Source: Rhynchopus sp. YZ270_cl-10 (taxonomy: Eukaryota; Euglenozoa; Diplonemea; Diplonemida; Diplonemidae). Taken from it: DNA of 64,000 bases. The stretch covers positions 310,001 to 374,000 of the forward strand of contig OZ037869.1 of assembly GCA_964035575.1 (NCBI GenBank). Direction: 5' to 3'. Within the stretch, counting starts at the first letter, position 1. Each line of letters opens with the position of its first letter. Below, piece after piece: positions 1 through 10,876 of this stretch. The notes under the pieces were generated by a model. The model was not told the origin of the DNA, ran no database searches, and was given only the letters and a program-made list of their open reading frames with translations. A program made the position numbers and the translations under genes.

Positions 1-600
1 GTGCAGTTCAGACTTCACGATCCTGTATGAGTGTAAATGTGGGGTGTGATTAAGTTATGGTATACAAACGTAGTAGTCGGGAAAGGTGAGGTTAATAAAA
101 AAGGCTATTTATTGCCGTGAAATAAGATAGATTTTTTCCACGCTACAGGTCGAGAGAGTGACCTGCTGCACAAATGGTTCGAGTGAAGCGAGGTGAATTA
201 TGTGAAGCAGGTAACGAGCGCCTGTGGAACCAAATAGAAACGTAACACTCATCACACGATAAAACCCATGGGAGAGGTTGTGGTGAAACGCACACACCTC
301 GACCTGAGGAGTGGCTCTGCAGCGCGGTTCGTCCCCAGAACCGCAAGTGTGTTCAAGATGCTTTGTTTCTATTTCCTCCTTCATGTCATGAGGTGACACA
401 AAATGATTGGTGCGTAAAAAAATAGCTATTTAATAGTGTGAACATTACGCGTTTATTTCGAGTTGAAAACACGAACAAGTTGAAATATGCGGCATTTTTT
501 TGTTCAATCTTCACTAGTAACTGAAAGTTAAACATAATTACATACCTTGTCTTCCCCGTAACCTGCGCCTTCGCTGCTTTTAAGGTGCTTTCTCTGGGTG
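1..600. other. gene-free stretch
   Basis: I see no convincing coding region or RNA gene. The short open frames on both strands have no recognisable motif and no supporting intron signals. Confidence 0.5.
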
Positions 601-823
601 CCCAGTACCCAGTACCCAGTACCCAGTACCCAGTACCCAGTACCCAGTACCCAGTACCCAGTACCCAGTACCCAGTACCCAGTACCCAGTACCCAGTACC
701 CAGTACCCAGTACCCAGTACCCAGTACCCAGTACCCAGTACCCAGTACCCAGTACCCAGTACCCAGTACCCAGTACCCAGTACCCAGTACCCAGTACCCA
801 GTACCCAGTACCCAGTACCCAGT
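601..823. repeat. 7-bp tandem array (CCCAGTA)n
   Basis: About 32 near-perfect head-to-tail copies of CCCAGTA (TACTGGG on the other strand). Because 7 is not a multiple of 3, all frames stay open and give false ORFs on both strands. The G-rich strand resembles a telomere-type repeat, but the array is internal to the window and no telomeric function is shown. Confidence 0.95.
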
Positions 824-1437
824 GTCTTCGAGAACCTAAAAATGCGTTTTGTTGAAATTTTCTGGCTTTTTCTGAACTTTTCCCAGCTACTTTTCTGGTC
901 GAGTAGCCGACTTTTCTGATCGAGTAGCTATTTTCACTTTTCTGGTGTATGAGTAGGTTTTCTGGGTGGGAGACTGGATTCTGGGTACAGTGGTGTGTCT
1001 GGGCACCCAGGCACCTGGGTACTGGTGTATTTTCGGCCCAGGTACCCCGGTACACGGTACACTGGTGTACAAGGAAAAAAGTCGTGAAAAAGCAACCACA
1101 GCTCCACATGACAAACACAAAAGTGTCCAGTCACGTGGGGCATTCATGCACTGAGGAGATAATGATCCAACAATTTACAAGAAAGATTACTTAACCTACT
1201 GCTGGAAATTGCCAGGTCGTAGTAACACACAAAGTGCGCCTCCGTTCGGGAATACCGGATATTCTAGAGACCAAAAAGGCCTCAAGAATATCTTCCGCTG
1301 GTCAAGGTATAACCGAGTGAACGGCCCAAGACCCCCGTGGAGAAGTTAAATGTTGTAATGCTATCAAGTACAAACTGCGACCACTGTCTTACCCTCCTCA
1401 ATGCATGGTGGAAGATGTCTTTCACAACAAATATCCT
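824..1437. other. gene-free stretch with GTAC-rich imperfect repeats
   Basis: No gene seen. Around 1005-1070 there are short degenerate repeats built on GGTAC and TGGTGTAC, reminiscent of the tandem arrays on either side. Confidence 0.4.
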
Positions 1438-1480
1438 GTACACAGGTACACAGATACACAGGTACACAGGTACACAGGTA
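1438..1480. repeat. 8-bp tandem array (ACAGGTAC)n, short copy
   Basis: About five copies of the unit ACAGGTAC, one with a variant base. It is the same unit, in reverse complement, as the long array at 47260-47450. Confidence 0.85.
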
Positions 1481-1780
1481 AAACCCGTTAAAATTGTGTG
1501 TGAAAGTTAAAAATAGCTATATTTGCATTTTTCGCCCAGCATTGAGGACACATAGGCCCACCAAGGGCAATTTTGTGATGTCAAAAAATTTTTTTTTCGG
1601 CCCAAAAATTGACTTGTTTTCGGTAAAACCCACTAAAAATTGTGGTACTCTAAACTGCGTTTTAGACCCCCACAGATGCTCAAAAGTGCCAAATTTTGCT
1701 TTTAATGGCCTCAAATCGTCGAAATTAGCCCTAAACGGGGGCAAAAAAAATTTTTCGAGAGTCCCTTTCCCTGGGAGGCT

Positions 1781-1899
1781 CCGTAATTACGTACCCTAGG
1801 GTCCGTAATTACGGACCCTAGGGTACGTAATTACGGACCCTAGGGTACGTAATTACGTACCCTAGGGTACGTAATGACACTCCGTAAAGAGGGAGTGTC
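1781..1899. repeat. palindromic tandem repeat plus hairpin
   Basis: Alternating palindromes GTAATTAC and CCCTAGGG, joined by GTAC or GGTCC, repeat about four times up to 1875. They are followed directly by a hairpin whose arms are GACACTCC (1876-1883) and GGGAGTGTC (1891-1899). Confidence 0.8.
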
Positions 1900-2360
1900 C
1901 TAACATGCCGTTTTACGGACCCTCGGGGTGTGCGGACCCCGCCGTGTATATCATGAAAAAGACAAAAAAGAACTTTTGGGGGGGGGGGGGGTTTTTGAAA
2001 TCGACCCATATGTAAGATACACATATCTTTCAAACTCCCGTTTATTCCGCCTTGTTCGAACGAATGCGCAGTTATTCGAATAAAACCGGAGAAGCTCGGG
2101 TCTCCCAATTCACCTGCAGAACTGCTGCTCAGATGAATAGCACACAGTGTCTGGACAGGTGTAGAGAGTTACTCTTTGCTTTCTGCTTCTCTCTAAGGAT
2201 TATTTGTGAAGATTCGTGTGTCTGTTTGTGCTCTCCAGGTTTTTTTTTGTGTTTCTTTCGGTGTCGTACCCTATCCCGTACCACCAAGACAAAACAAAAA
2301 GAAATGGTGCAAAATAATGCACACAAAAAAAGAGGCCTTTAAGGAACAGTTCATGTTCAT

Positions 2361-2390
2361 AGATGAACCTAAGCCTGCGCTGAGTCACCC
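2361..2390 (+). repeat. hairpin element family 1
   Basis: AGATGAACCTAAGC, then a diverged stem partner ending in GAGTCACCC. Upstream flank has A runs, as in other copies. Confidence 0.7.
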
Positions 2391-2961
2391 ACGCAATAAT
2401 CTGGAGAGGGGGGAAAAAAAAGGTTTAGAAGATGAACCAATCACCTTCAAAAAAGAAGAAAACAAAACAGTCAGCCACCTCTTACATACACAACGATGAG
2501 TAAACTTGTAGTTTTATTTGTGGTTCCACCGTTGGCTTACAGCAGTGAAACCATAAGTCAAGTTATTTACTTACACCATGGTGTCCCCATATTTCTGTGC
2601 CCAGGGCCTTGGCAAAAAAATAGAAAAAAAGCTAGAAAATGAGGTAGAATTTGTTTGTTTGTGTTTTTTTTTTTGTGCCGCCCACACACCAAAAAAGAAA
2701 ATCGACCAGAGAGAAGCAGTGCAGAGTATTAAAAGAAAAGAAAACGTTTGAAAGATGATACGTGACACCATTAGTGGTTTAACCACCCTTTTCCTCAACA
2801 ATCAATTGCCGATACGGAGTACAAGCATTGCAAAACTTACAAAAAGGGGGAGGGGGGCTGAATCACAAAACTTTTGTGAAAAAACCCATAATTTGCAAAG
2901 TTCTTGCCGAGTATTTTTTTTGTTACAATAGCACCAAAGAAAAGAAGAAGGTTACACCAAC

Positions 2962-2994
2962 AGATGAACCTAAGCCTCTCGCGCTTAGTCACCT
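2962..2994 (+). repeat. hairpin element family 1
   Basis: Outer arm AGATGA, stem CTAAGC, loop CTCTCGC, stem partner GCTTAG, then TCACCT. Close to consensus. Confidence 0.85.
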
Positions 2995-3174
2995 AGACCT
3001 AAGGAAAACTAAAAGGAATGTACCTGTGCACATTCTCGACCCCCCTATCCCCCACATACCCTACCTATCCGCGCAAAAATAAATAAACATACATAACGAA
3101 ACAGAACATAGAAAAAACAGTACCACCATCAGCCTATTCAGGGGTTATTTATTGATTTGACACCCTCCTACACC

Positions 3175-3304
3175 TGGGGTGTTCCGGGGTATGGGACTTC
3201 ACAATTTTTCATTTCAATTCACAACTCTTCACAAAAAAAAAAAAAGTGAAAAGTTGTGAAGAGTTGTGAAAAATTGTAAAATTCCCATACCCCGGAGCAC
3301 CCTA
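3175..3304. mobile_element. palindromic MITE, copy A
   Basis: A 130-bp foldback with ends TGGGGTGTTCCGGGGTATGG and the near-complement CCATACCCCGGAGCACCC. The interior (TTCACAACTCTTCACA and its complement) is shared with the copy at 49488-49625. I see no clear target duplication here. Confidence 0.8.
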
Positions 3305-3325
3305 ACGTTACCCTTTTTTTGTTGT

Positions 3326-3385
3326 GTCGACAAATCGCCTAAGGACCCGCTTGGGGAACCTAGGGTCTGTACTACAATGTTGGCA
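3326..3385 (+). repeat. dispersed repeat, GTCGACAAnCG / GTACCTAGGGTCTGTAC family
   Basis: Shares GTCGACAA, a CTAA(A)G core and CCTAGGGTCTGTACT with 21113-21172. A shorter relative is at 33062-33107. Confidence 0.7.
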
Positions 3386-3550
3386 TTTTTTTTTTGGAAA
3401 TCTCAAATAAAGAATTCAGTTTTTTTAATGAAGTAAACCATACGCTGCTCTCGAAGGGAAAGTGGCGTTTTTTGTGTTGCGGGAGAGTTTTTTTTTTTTT
3501 TTTTTTTTGTTTTTTTTGAGTTTTTTAAAGGGGAAAAAGAGAGAGAAAAC

Positions 3551-3590
3551 TACTTGAAAGATGAAGCTGTACTCATCCACACATTCCATC
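3551..3590 (+). repeat. hairpin element family 2 (diverged)
   Basis: Begins ACTTGAAAGATGAAG and ends CACACATTCC, matching the frame of the GTGC-stem hairpins such as 49377-49417. Confidence 0.5.
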
Positions 3591-3782
3591 ATTCAAAACC
3601 AAAAAAAGGGGTAAAAAAAGGTATTCGTAAGAAAATCCAAGCCTCTCACTGTGCTGAGTTACTCAAAATTTGGCAGATGAAATGTGACTCGCTGAGCACA
3701 CATTTAAAAAAGAATAAAAATAAAATACCAAAAAAAGACTGTTCGTGCCGCTAATATATTCGGCAGAGGGCGTGTCGACAAA

Positions 3783-3852
3783 GACAGTGGAGATTTGCAC
3801 AACTGTGGCAACACAACCGAGGCAACTACAGTACTCCAACAATTTATCAAAA
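3783..3852 (-). repeat. dispersed hairpin family 4
   Basis: On the minus strand reads ATTGTTGGAGTACTGTAG, a GTTGTGTTGCCACAGTTG core and TCTCCACTGTC. Same sequence, opposite orientation, at 19112-19175 and 51040-51103. Confidence 0.85.
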
Positions 3853-3934
3853 AGAAAAAGAAACCTGTTTTGAAAATTGGTCTGTGCCTTTATGGAAAAA
3901 TACTAAAAAGCCTTCATTTCTCTAGCTTTTCTAC

Positions 3935-4477
3935 TACTGGGGGGGGGGCTAATAAAGTATACGGTGCTAATAAAGTATACGGGGGTAATAAAGTATACGG
4001 TGCGGAAACCCATTTTGAGCGTGGAAATCTGTGAAATAAAGTATACGGTTTTTGTGTACATTTTTCTTTCTAAAAAAATTTTTCAGCAAGTTTTGCACAA
4101 AAAATCGAATTTTTTTTTTTTTTTTGATTTCGGTGGTCCGGATTCTGTGCGTGCTGTGATGGGGTCACTTTGCGCTAAGAAACGAGTATTTTTGACCTAA
4201 AACGCGTGTATCAGTTTTTACACGATTGGTGCTGATGGGGTTCAGATTTGTGAAAATTTAAGTCACCAAAAAATTGTTCATTTTTCCACATTGACCCCAC
4301 CACTGGCTGGGATTGGCCCAAAAATGCCAATGGTGGTGTTTTCGCGAGGTTTCGGCTACTAGAAACCCCAAAATAACAGTGATTTTTTTTTTTCTTCCAC
4401 TTTTCGTTTTTTGGCCATTTAAGCAGTAATTCCCGCCGAATAAAGTATACGTATACTTTAATAGCTCCCCCCCAGTA
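3935..4477. mobile_element. TIR element with GTATAC-rich ends
   Basis: Ends TACTGGGGGGG...TAATAAAGTATACG at 3935-3964 and the complement at 4449-4477. Subterminal copies of AATAAAGTATACG recur near 3951, 3969, 3987 and 4033, and a perfect palindrome centred on GTATACGTATAC lies near the right end. The interior carries two inverted modules (about 4133-4185 and 4255-4335) that are also inside the hAT-like element at 23862-24732. No coding capacity; no target duplication seen. Confidence 0.75.
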
Positions 4478-5100
4478 AATGATTTTTTTTTTTTCACGAC
4501 ACAAAAGCTTGCGTTCGCCGCATACACTACACCGCGAATACGATACTTTCTTTGATTTATATGCTACATAAGATTCCCTTCATTTATTTTGTCACATATC
4601 AAAATGGGGATATTTTGAAAAAAAAAGGGGGGGCTTTTTTGGTTTTCTTTTATTGCAGGGGGGGGAATCACCGCAGGGGATGGGGGATAATAATGGAAAC
4701 AGGTTCTGTTGCTTTCTTTTTTGCTCTCATATTTCATACAATGCAACGAGGCCGAGTCGGCCTCGCCAAGGCCTGAAAATAAATACTCAGGCGTGCCTGA
4801 GGCGTACTCGGGATTAGTTACGTTTAAGTACGCCTCAGGCACGCCTGAGTATATTTATATTTTTAACCAGCATTTTGGTCATGCAAAAAAAAGTATTTTT
4901 TTTCATATTTTGTGGATTTTGATACAGAGGTCGCAAATCGTTCAAATGCGGGGTCGGACAATGAAAAATGTGCCTGTGGGCTGAGCGAGTGGAAAAAATG
5001 AAAAAAGTTTTGGCGCTGATGATATATATTTTGGGTGGTATATTCGAGTATTTCATTGGTTCAAGAATCATTGGAAAACTAATCTTGGGGGTGCGCGTTT

Positions 5101-5139
5101 TCCAGCCTCTTCCGTCTTGATGCGAGACGGAAGAGGCTG
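5101..5139. repeat. hairpin matching part of the transposase
   Basis: Perfect 16-bp arms CCAGCCTCTTCCGTCT and complement around a 7-base loop. Fifteen bases of the arm (AGCCTCTTCCGTCTT) also occur in the transposase coding sequence near 7644, which suggests a relic fragment of the gene. Confidence 0.6.
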
Positions 5140-5165
5140 GACATCGACGGGAAATAGGAAAAAAA

Positions 5166-5640
5166 AAAAACTGTTTATGTGTCAAAAATAGGTTTCCCAT
5201 TTTTATTTAAAAAAAATATATATGACAAAATCAACGAAAACAAAAATTATATCGTTTATGTGAGAGGAAAAACGATGGATGAAAGAAATAGACAAAAAAT
5301 CAACAAAATTTACTCTCCGCTACGATACACAGCATTTTCGTCGTCAAAGTCCTTGAAGTGGCCCTTCACGTCCTTGTTGCAGTAGTACAACCCCTCAGTT
5401 TCATAAGAGTCAGGGAGAATTCTCCCAGCTCTGTCGTTGGATATATTTCCCAACTGAGAGAAAACAGCGTCTCACTGACTCGGTGACAAGCTTCAACGAG
5501 GAGTACGGAAGCGTAAACAGCCAGGGGAAATTCCCCATTACCTCCTCACATGTGGGTATGGCACGCTTTGCCGATAAAACCCACATTCTCGCGATTTATC
5601 TTATGTCCGATGTCGGACTGCCGTGCCCTGCTCCGGCGGC
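5166..5640 (-). repeat. internally deleted, inverted copy of the transposon's 3' part
   Basis: Reverse complement of 5166-5575 matches the 3' end of the transposase gene and its right flank (about 7845-8525), including the stop region and the terminal sequence around GTTTATGTGTCAAAAATAGG. Further in, 5575-5640 matches codons near 6890-6935 (RQSEI and RENVGFI), so about 900 bp between are missing. The two copies therefore lie head to head with their 3' ends outward. Confidence 0.85.
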
Positions 5641-5728
5641 TGCCACTGCGATAATCGTTCGCGATCTCATAATCATACACATGCCTCGCTTTATCCACAG
5701 ACATCATCAGTTCTATTTTAAATACATC

Positions 5729-8231
5729 ATGGGCCGCCCAAAGGGATCGAAGAATAAGCCGAAAGGGACAAAGACCGCAACGAAACCAGCGCCGAAGAAG
5801 GGGGTGAAGAGGACAGCCGCGGTACTGGACGGAGCGCCACAGAGTAAGAAGAAGAAGACGCTGTCGCAGGCGATGGAAGATACCTCGATTATAGATCTTT
5901 CTTCCGATACTTCCTCCACAGACACTGACTCCACTGACTCCACATACTCCACAGATGGCACAGATGACGCAAGCGACACAGAAGAAGATGGGGATGAAGA
6001 AACCCCAACCAGCACAGCACCACCAACCACAGCGCCACCAAGCGGCACAACACCACCAACCAGCACAGCACCAAGCGGCACAGCGACCACCCCAGCACCG
6101 AAGGCACCGAGCAAGCTTGTTCTGAGGAAGGAGTTGAAGAAGACAAAGCAGAAAAGGACAAAGCGGCAAACCTCCAAGGTGACTGCCGCCCAGCGGCTTC
6201 AGAAGCTCACCAAGTCTCAGGCGCAAGATCTGGTGACAAAGAAGGTTTCGACCCTTCCGTCACAGTGGAAGGCTGCTGCACTGGAGAACCCCCTCGTTAC
6301 TTTGAACGAGGAGGTTCTTTGGTGCGAGTCCTGTCAGAGGGTTTTGAACCACAAGGACAGCAGCACGTGCAGGAAACACCACTCGTGGGTCCTGCACAAA
6401 GACAACCACTCAGCCAGGGAAAACAACAAGAAGATAGGAGCACCTGTGGTAGATGTGGATAATGGCAACACGACGGTTGAGGACAGCAGCTCAGCCCTAA
6501 CGGACTTCGTCAAGCTCGTTGGTATGAGTGGGATGAAGACCGGGCACGTGAAGGGGATGCGTGTGTTTTACCGTAAATACGTATCTCCAAACATCCCAAA
6601 AGCGCGGACGATTATGGACCGCAGCCGCAGCAAGGAGGCAAAACTTCAGATGCAAACTGTATGTAAGCGTGTTAATGCGCTCCTATTTTTCTTTTCCATT
6701 CGCACAGGACGTGGCCGATGAACTGGGCAAACTGTTCGGGATTGGCTTCGATGCTTCAGTCTTGGATGAGCTGAAGGAGCAGGGCATGGCAGTGACCGGG
6801 TACAAGGATGGAGAATCCTTTGTACTTGCGTTGAGGGCGGGTGAAGGCGGCGAATCCTTTGATGCAACAAGGCAGTCCGAGATCGTAGCGCAGGTGTTCC
6901 ATGATTACGGGATAAAGCGTGAGAATGTGGGCTTTATCGTTGTGGATAAGGCCTCAACCAACGTGGTATCCCTGCAGGACTGGAATGGGCTTGTGATCTT
7001 CTGCTTCGGACACCACATGAAGAATACAATTCTGAAGTGGTTTAAGGAGGATCATCCATTGGCGCACGATTGCTTGAAGAAATTCAGCAATGCATTTTTT
7101 AATGCGCCAACACGCGAATCCCGTTGGGTGGATTCACAGAAGAAGCAGAGCACAGTGGTGGTCGACGTTGACGCCTCTCCGATGGAACCGTCGTGGTCTG
7201 AGGAGCTGAGCGCACTCGTGAACTTGCATGAGAGCGGCGACGAGGTTGTGGATGTCGAGATCAAGGGAATACTGCAAAAAATGGGAAAGAGTTGGACACC
7301 GACGGAAGGACACGGAGACTTGCTGGCTTACGCGAAGACAGTAGCTGCAGCCGACCCAGGACCAGTCCCAGCTTCTCCAGCTGCTCCAGCTGAGGCAGTG
7401 GTGGAATCTGACGTATCCCCTGCTTTCCCCCCGTCGATTAACGACACGAGGTGGGACTCAACATTCGAGTGCTTGGTCCATCTCTTGCCCAGACTTCCGA
7501 CGCTCCCTGACTTCCTTGATGCGGAGCTACAGCGCAGCCACACTCCGCAGTCAGTGAGAGATCTTGCTGAAATGTTTGGCTCACAACCCGAAGCGACAAA
7601 GGAAGCACTCGCAAAAGCGTTAAAGGACGTCGAACCTTGTATGAGCCTCTTCCGTCTTGCGTCAGACCCTCCGAAGAGAACGCCGATTGCACCAACACTT
7701 GCGGCCACAGTCAGGAAGGTCATCGCAGAGTGTGGGGAGAATTTGGCTGCGGTTCTGAAGGAAATGTGGACTACCTACAAATCGCGTGACATCTTTGAGA
7801 ATCTCTGGGTGTTCTCTCCGCAGAAGCTCGGGGTAAAGATTGCGGCAAAGCGTGCCATCCCCACATGTGAGGAGGTAGCGGGGAACTTCCCGGGGCTGTT
7901 TCATGCGAAGGCAGAAGAGCAGCTGAAGCAGTACCTGGCGCTTCCATACTCCTCGTTGAAGCTTGTCTCCGAGTCAGTGTCGTTCTGGGAATCGAAGCGT
8001 GGTGCATGGCCTGACCTTGTGCCCATTGCTCTGATGCTGCAATACTTGCCCATCAGCGTAACACGTGTTGACGCTGTTTTCTCTCAGTTGGGAAATATAT
8101 CCAACGACAGAGCTGGGAGAATTCTCCCTGACTCTTATGAAACTGAGGGGTTGTACTACTGCAACAAGGACGTGAAGGGCCACTTCAAGGACTTTGACGA
8201 CGAAAATGCTGTGTATCGTAGGGGAGAGTAA
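5729..8231 (+). CDS. hAT-like transposase
   Basis: Two exons, 5729-6658 and 6708-8231, joined in phase 0 across a 49-bp intron (GTATGT...CACAG), give about 817 aa. The chosen start precedes an AT-hook-like MGRPKGSKNKP. Next come an acidic Ser/Thr/Asp-rich stretch (about residues 50-80), a Thr/Pro-rich low-complexity stretch, a basic region, and a zinc-finger-like C-x2-C...C-x3-HH (CESCQRVL...CRKHH), as in BED or CGGBP1-type fingers. The catalytic part includes RENVGFIVVDKAST and NDTRWDSTFECL (hAT TRWxST motif). The C-terminus has the dimerisation-type YLPISVTRVDAVFSQLG. No internal stop, so it could be active or recently active. An upstream in-frame extension to 5483 is open but is really inverted transposon DNA. 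Assignment to hAT is from motifs alone; the 6-bp flanking repeat fits imperfectly. Confidence 0.85.
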
Positions 8232-8475
8232 ATTTTGTTGATTTTTTGTCTATTTCTTTCATCCATCGTTTTTCCTCTCACATAAACGATAACGGTGTGA
8301 TGGACGAAAAATATATCATTTTGTTTTCGTTGATTTTGTCATGATTTTTTGGGGAGAGTAGCTTTTGTTGATTTTCTTTCTATTTTCTTTTATCCATCGT
8401 TTTTCCTCTCACACAAACGATAACGGTGCGATGGACGAAAAGATACATCATTTTGTTTTCGTTGATTTTGTCATG
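8222..8475. repeat. tandem duplication at transposon 3' end
   Basis: Two copies of about 127 bp (8222-8350, 8351-8475) start at GGGGAGAGTA and contain TTTTCCTCTCACA and TTCGTTGATTTTGTCATG. The inverted left copy has only one such unit, so the duplication is specific to the right arm. Confidence 0.85.
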
Positions 8476-9141
8476 TGTTATTTTAGTTTTGGGAGACCTA
8501 TTTTTGACACATAAACAGTTTTTTTTTTGCATTTTTCAATTCCAAAAGTCTGCACCCACCGGGCGTACGCTGTGGCTAGCGTAAGTATGGACGGCCAACA
8601 ATTTTTATTTTCATTTATTTACTCAAACGGCGGCTGCGTTGGTTAGTTTCAGAAGATTACTTTTTAAATTTTTTTATTGTTTTTGCGCGTGGTAAGGGTA
8701 AATGTTGTTGTATGCGTTTCGTTTTTTTACGCTCAGAAGCCTGTCGAGACAAAAATAAAGAGCCCCCCCCTCCCTTTTTTATATATACTTAAGGTATGAC
8801 TCACCTTCGAAGCCTCTTTTTAGGAGGCTGTTCACTATTAGGAGTAATCGTGATATTTTTCCACTAAAAATATCTTGCGACCCCGCAATTTTCTCAGCAG
8901 GACACCGAAAACTGATTTCAGCCCATTTCCGGGGGGTATAATACACGACATGACTCAGAAACGTGGTGATCTGTACGTAAAAATATATAAATACTCAGGC
9001 GTGCCTGAGGCGTACTTAAACGTAACCAATCCCGAGTACGCCTCAGGCACGCCTCAGGCACGCCTCAGGCACGCCTCAGATATATTTTCCAGATATGAGT
9101 ATTTGCAGGCGTACCCGGCCTCGTTGCATTGTATGATATTT

Positions 9142-10612
9142 TCTTGATAAATCTGTTGTTATATTTTTTTCTTTTTGTTGTATCTGTCCAAGCAGAATGC
9201 CCTAAGAGAAGAGCATGTCACCTCTTTGTACCGTCTACCAATCGCCTCTGCGAGACAAAGTAAAGTGGATAGTGCAAAACACGCCTCTGGGACGCAGGCA
9301 CTGACACTCCGCTTGGTTATCGAACCCCCCCGGAGTGTTGCACTAACCAGACAAAAGACAAGGTGTCGTGCATTAATCCTATCATACATCACCCTTTTTT
9401 TCCTCTTGATAAAACGTTCGTCCCCAACAAAGAACAATACAAATGCAATGCAACCCAAAAGGCAGTAAAAAACTTAGACTCATCGTTCTCAAGTGTATTG
9501 CTTTTTTGTTCCAAAACTCAGCGCATTGATTCCCTCCCTTTTTTCCGTTTTGCATTCTTTGTTTCCGCTGGAGCGCAGGGGTGCATCTGTGTCAACAGTG
9601 CTAATGGCTGGCTTTCGCAAGGCAAAGGGAAAACAAAACAGATTGTGTGGATGGGGAACAATGGCAAGTGTATTGAAAATGCGGGGAAAAAAACCGTGGA
9701 AGTACACATGGTTGTGATCAAAGGAAGGCGAGGCATTTTTTACACAACATTTTTAAAAACAAAAATGAACGGTTGCACATCCGGTATCATCAGAAAAAAA
9801 AACAGAAACAACGAGATGACTCCGTGGGTAATTATTTGTCTGCTCTGGTTCATTTAAAATAAAAAGTTGGTAACGATTAACCAGCTGTGCCTTCTCTTGG
9901 TCACCAAAGGTGGACACAAAAAATCGACGCAAAGGGGGGGAAGAGGGTATATCTTGTTCACCTTTTCCCAAAAGAACGCCCTGTTGGTCCCTCAACAGAT
10001 GTGTAAACGCAAATAAAACCGGGTTTGTGGTTGTACGCTCAAAGATCGCACAACAGTTTTTTGTTGTATCAACAGTCACAAACCTCTTAGTTACCGTAAA
10101 GTTACTCGTATGGTAACGGGGTGAGTGCGGGGCGGGGCACAACGAAGCAATCCAGTTGTCTTCGATTCCATTCAAAAACAAGAGATATGCTTGCAAGATA
10201 ACCCAAGCCTCGCGTGGTGTCAAACGATCGGAACCAAATAAAATATAAATTTGTTAAGACGACTGTGCCTCCCATGCACACACATCGTTACCACTATCGT
10301 AATCGCGCAGGCTAAAAAGATGCCCTTTTTATTTCTCGCCCTCCGTCAAGGAAGGAACGGTTGGAATGGATGTACCTCTGTACCAACAGAACACAAAGGG
10401 AAAAGGTGACACAACCTAAGAGTGCAAAGCTCCCTCGAAGTAAAACAACATACAAAAAAAAACAACAGATTTTACCCAGTGAATCCTCAAGAAAGAAAGC
10501 AAAATTTTGATAATGTGCAGACACCCGCTGGAGTACAGTGACGCATAATCATTGCAAAAGCTGTGTATGCTGTGAGAAAGAAAAGAAGAAGAAAAAAGGA
10601 GGGGGTTTAGGC
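9142..10612. other. gene-poor stretch with dispersed repeats
   Basis: No gene supported. A copy of the AGTGCAAAACACGCCTC / GGGACGCAGGCACTGACAC repeat lies at 9255-9320 and a diverged family-2 hairpin at about 10262-10290 (GTGCCTCCCATGCACAC). Open frames here lack motifs. Confidence 0.5.
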
Positions 10613-10876
10613 CAGGGCTATTTCTAAATACCCGTCGTTTTTGGAAAATGAAAGTGGACAAAACTTTGCGTTGTGTCTGTTACAGAAATTCGCCTCAGGG
10701 TGAAGAAAGTGGCCTCTGTTTTCACTTGGCCTCCTTTACCACACTCGTTTTGACCAAAACCAAGAAGTTGTCCATACCCCACCACAGAGCGGACGGATTC
10801 CGGAAATGCAAATGCAGGTATTTTGCTCGGAATGTTGTTTTTTGGTACTCTACAAAAGTGTTTAGAAATAGCCCTG
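10613..10876. mobile_element. non-autonomous hAT-like element, 264 bp
   Basis: Terminal inverted repeats CAGGGCTATTTCTAAA and complement. Flanking 8-mers GTTTAGGC and GCTTGGGC agree at 6 of 8 positions, consistent with a decayed hAT target duplication. On the minus strand it contains the module CATTTGCATTTCCGGAATCC followed by TGTGGTGGGGT, shared with 23862-24732 and 31866-32545. Confidence 0.8.

Larger units (their letters stand above)
1900..3174. other. gene-free stretch with two hairpin elements
   Basis: Apart from the two family-1 hairpin copies listed separately I see only A/T- and G-run-rich sequence with short meaningless ORFs. Confidence 0.5.
4735..9135. mobile_element. large inverted-repeat element containing a hAT-like transposase
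   Basis: Outer inverted repeats begin CATACAATGCAACGAGGCC (4735) and end with its complement (9135). They include about 100 bp of subterminal GGCGTGCCTGAGGCGTAC repeats (4783-4865 and 8986-9085). The flanks carry a 6-bp direct repeat ATATTT (4729-4734, 9136-9141); in AT-rich DNA this is suggestive, not decisive, and 8 bp would be usual for hAT. Inside lies the transposase gene with a partial inverted copy of itself. Sequence between outer repeats and the inner structure (4866-5165, 8526-8985) is not matched left to right, so the inner unit may have inserted into an older foldback element. Confidence 0.75.

Noticed and set aside
528-1118. Long ORFs through the CCCAGTA array (both strands)
   Set aside because: A 7-bp repeat without stops is open in all frames; the translation is only the repeat.
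9159-9857. Several 70-160 codon ORFs on both strands
   Set aside because: Overlap each other, lack motifs, and run through dispersed repeats.
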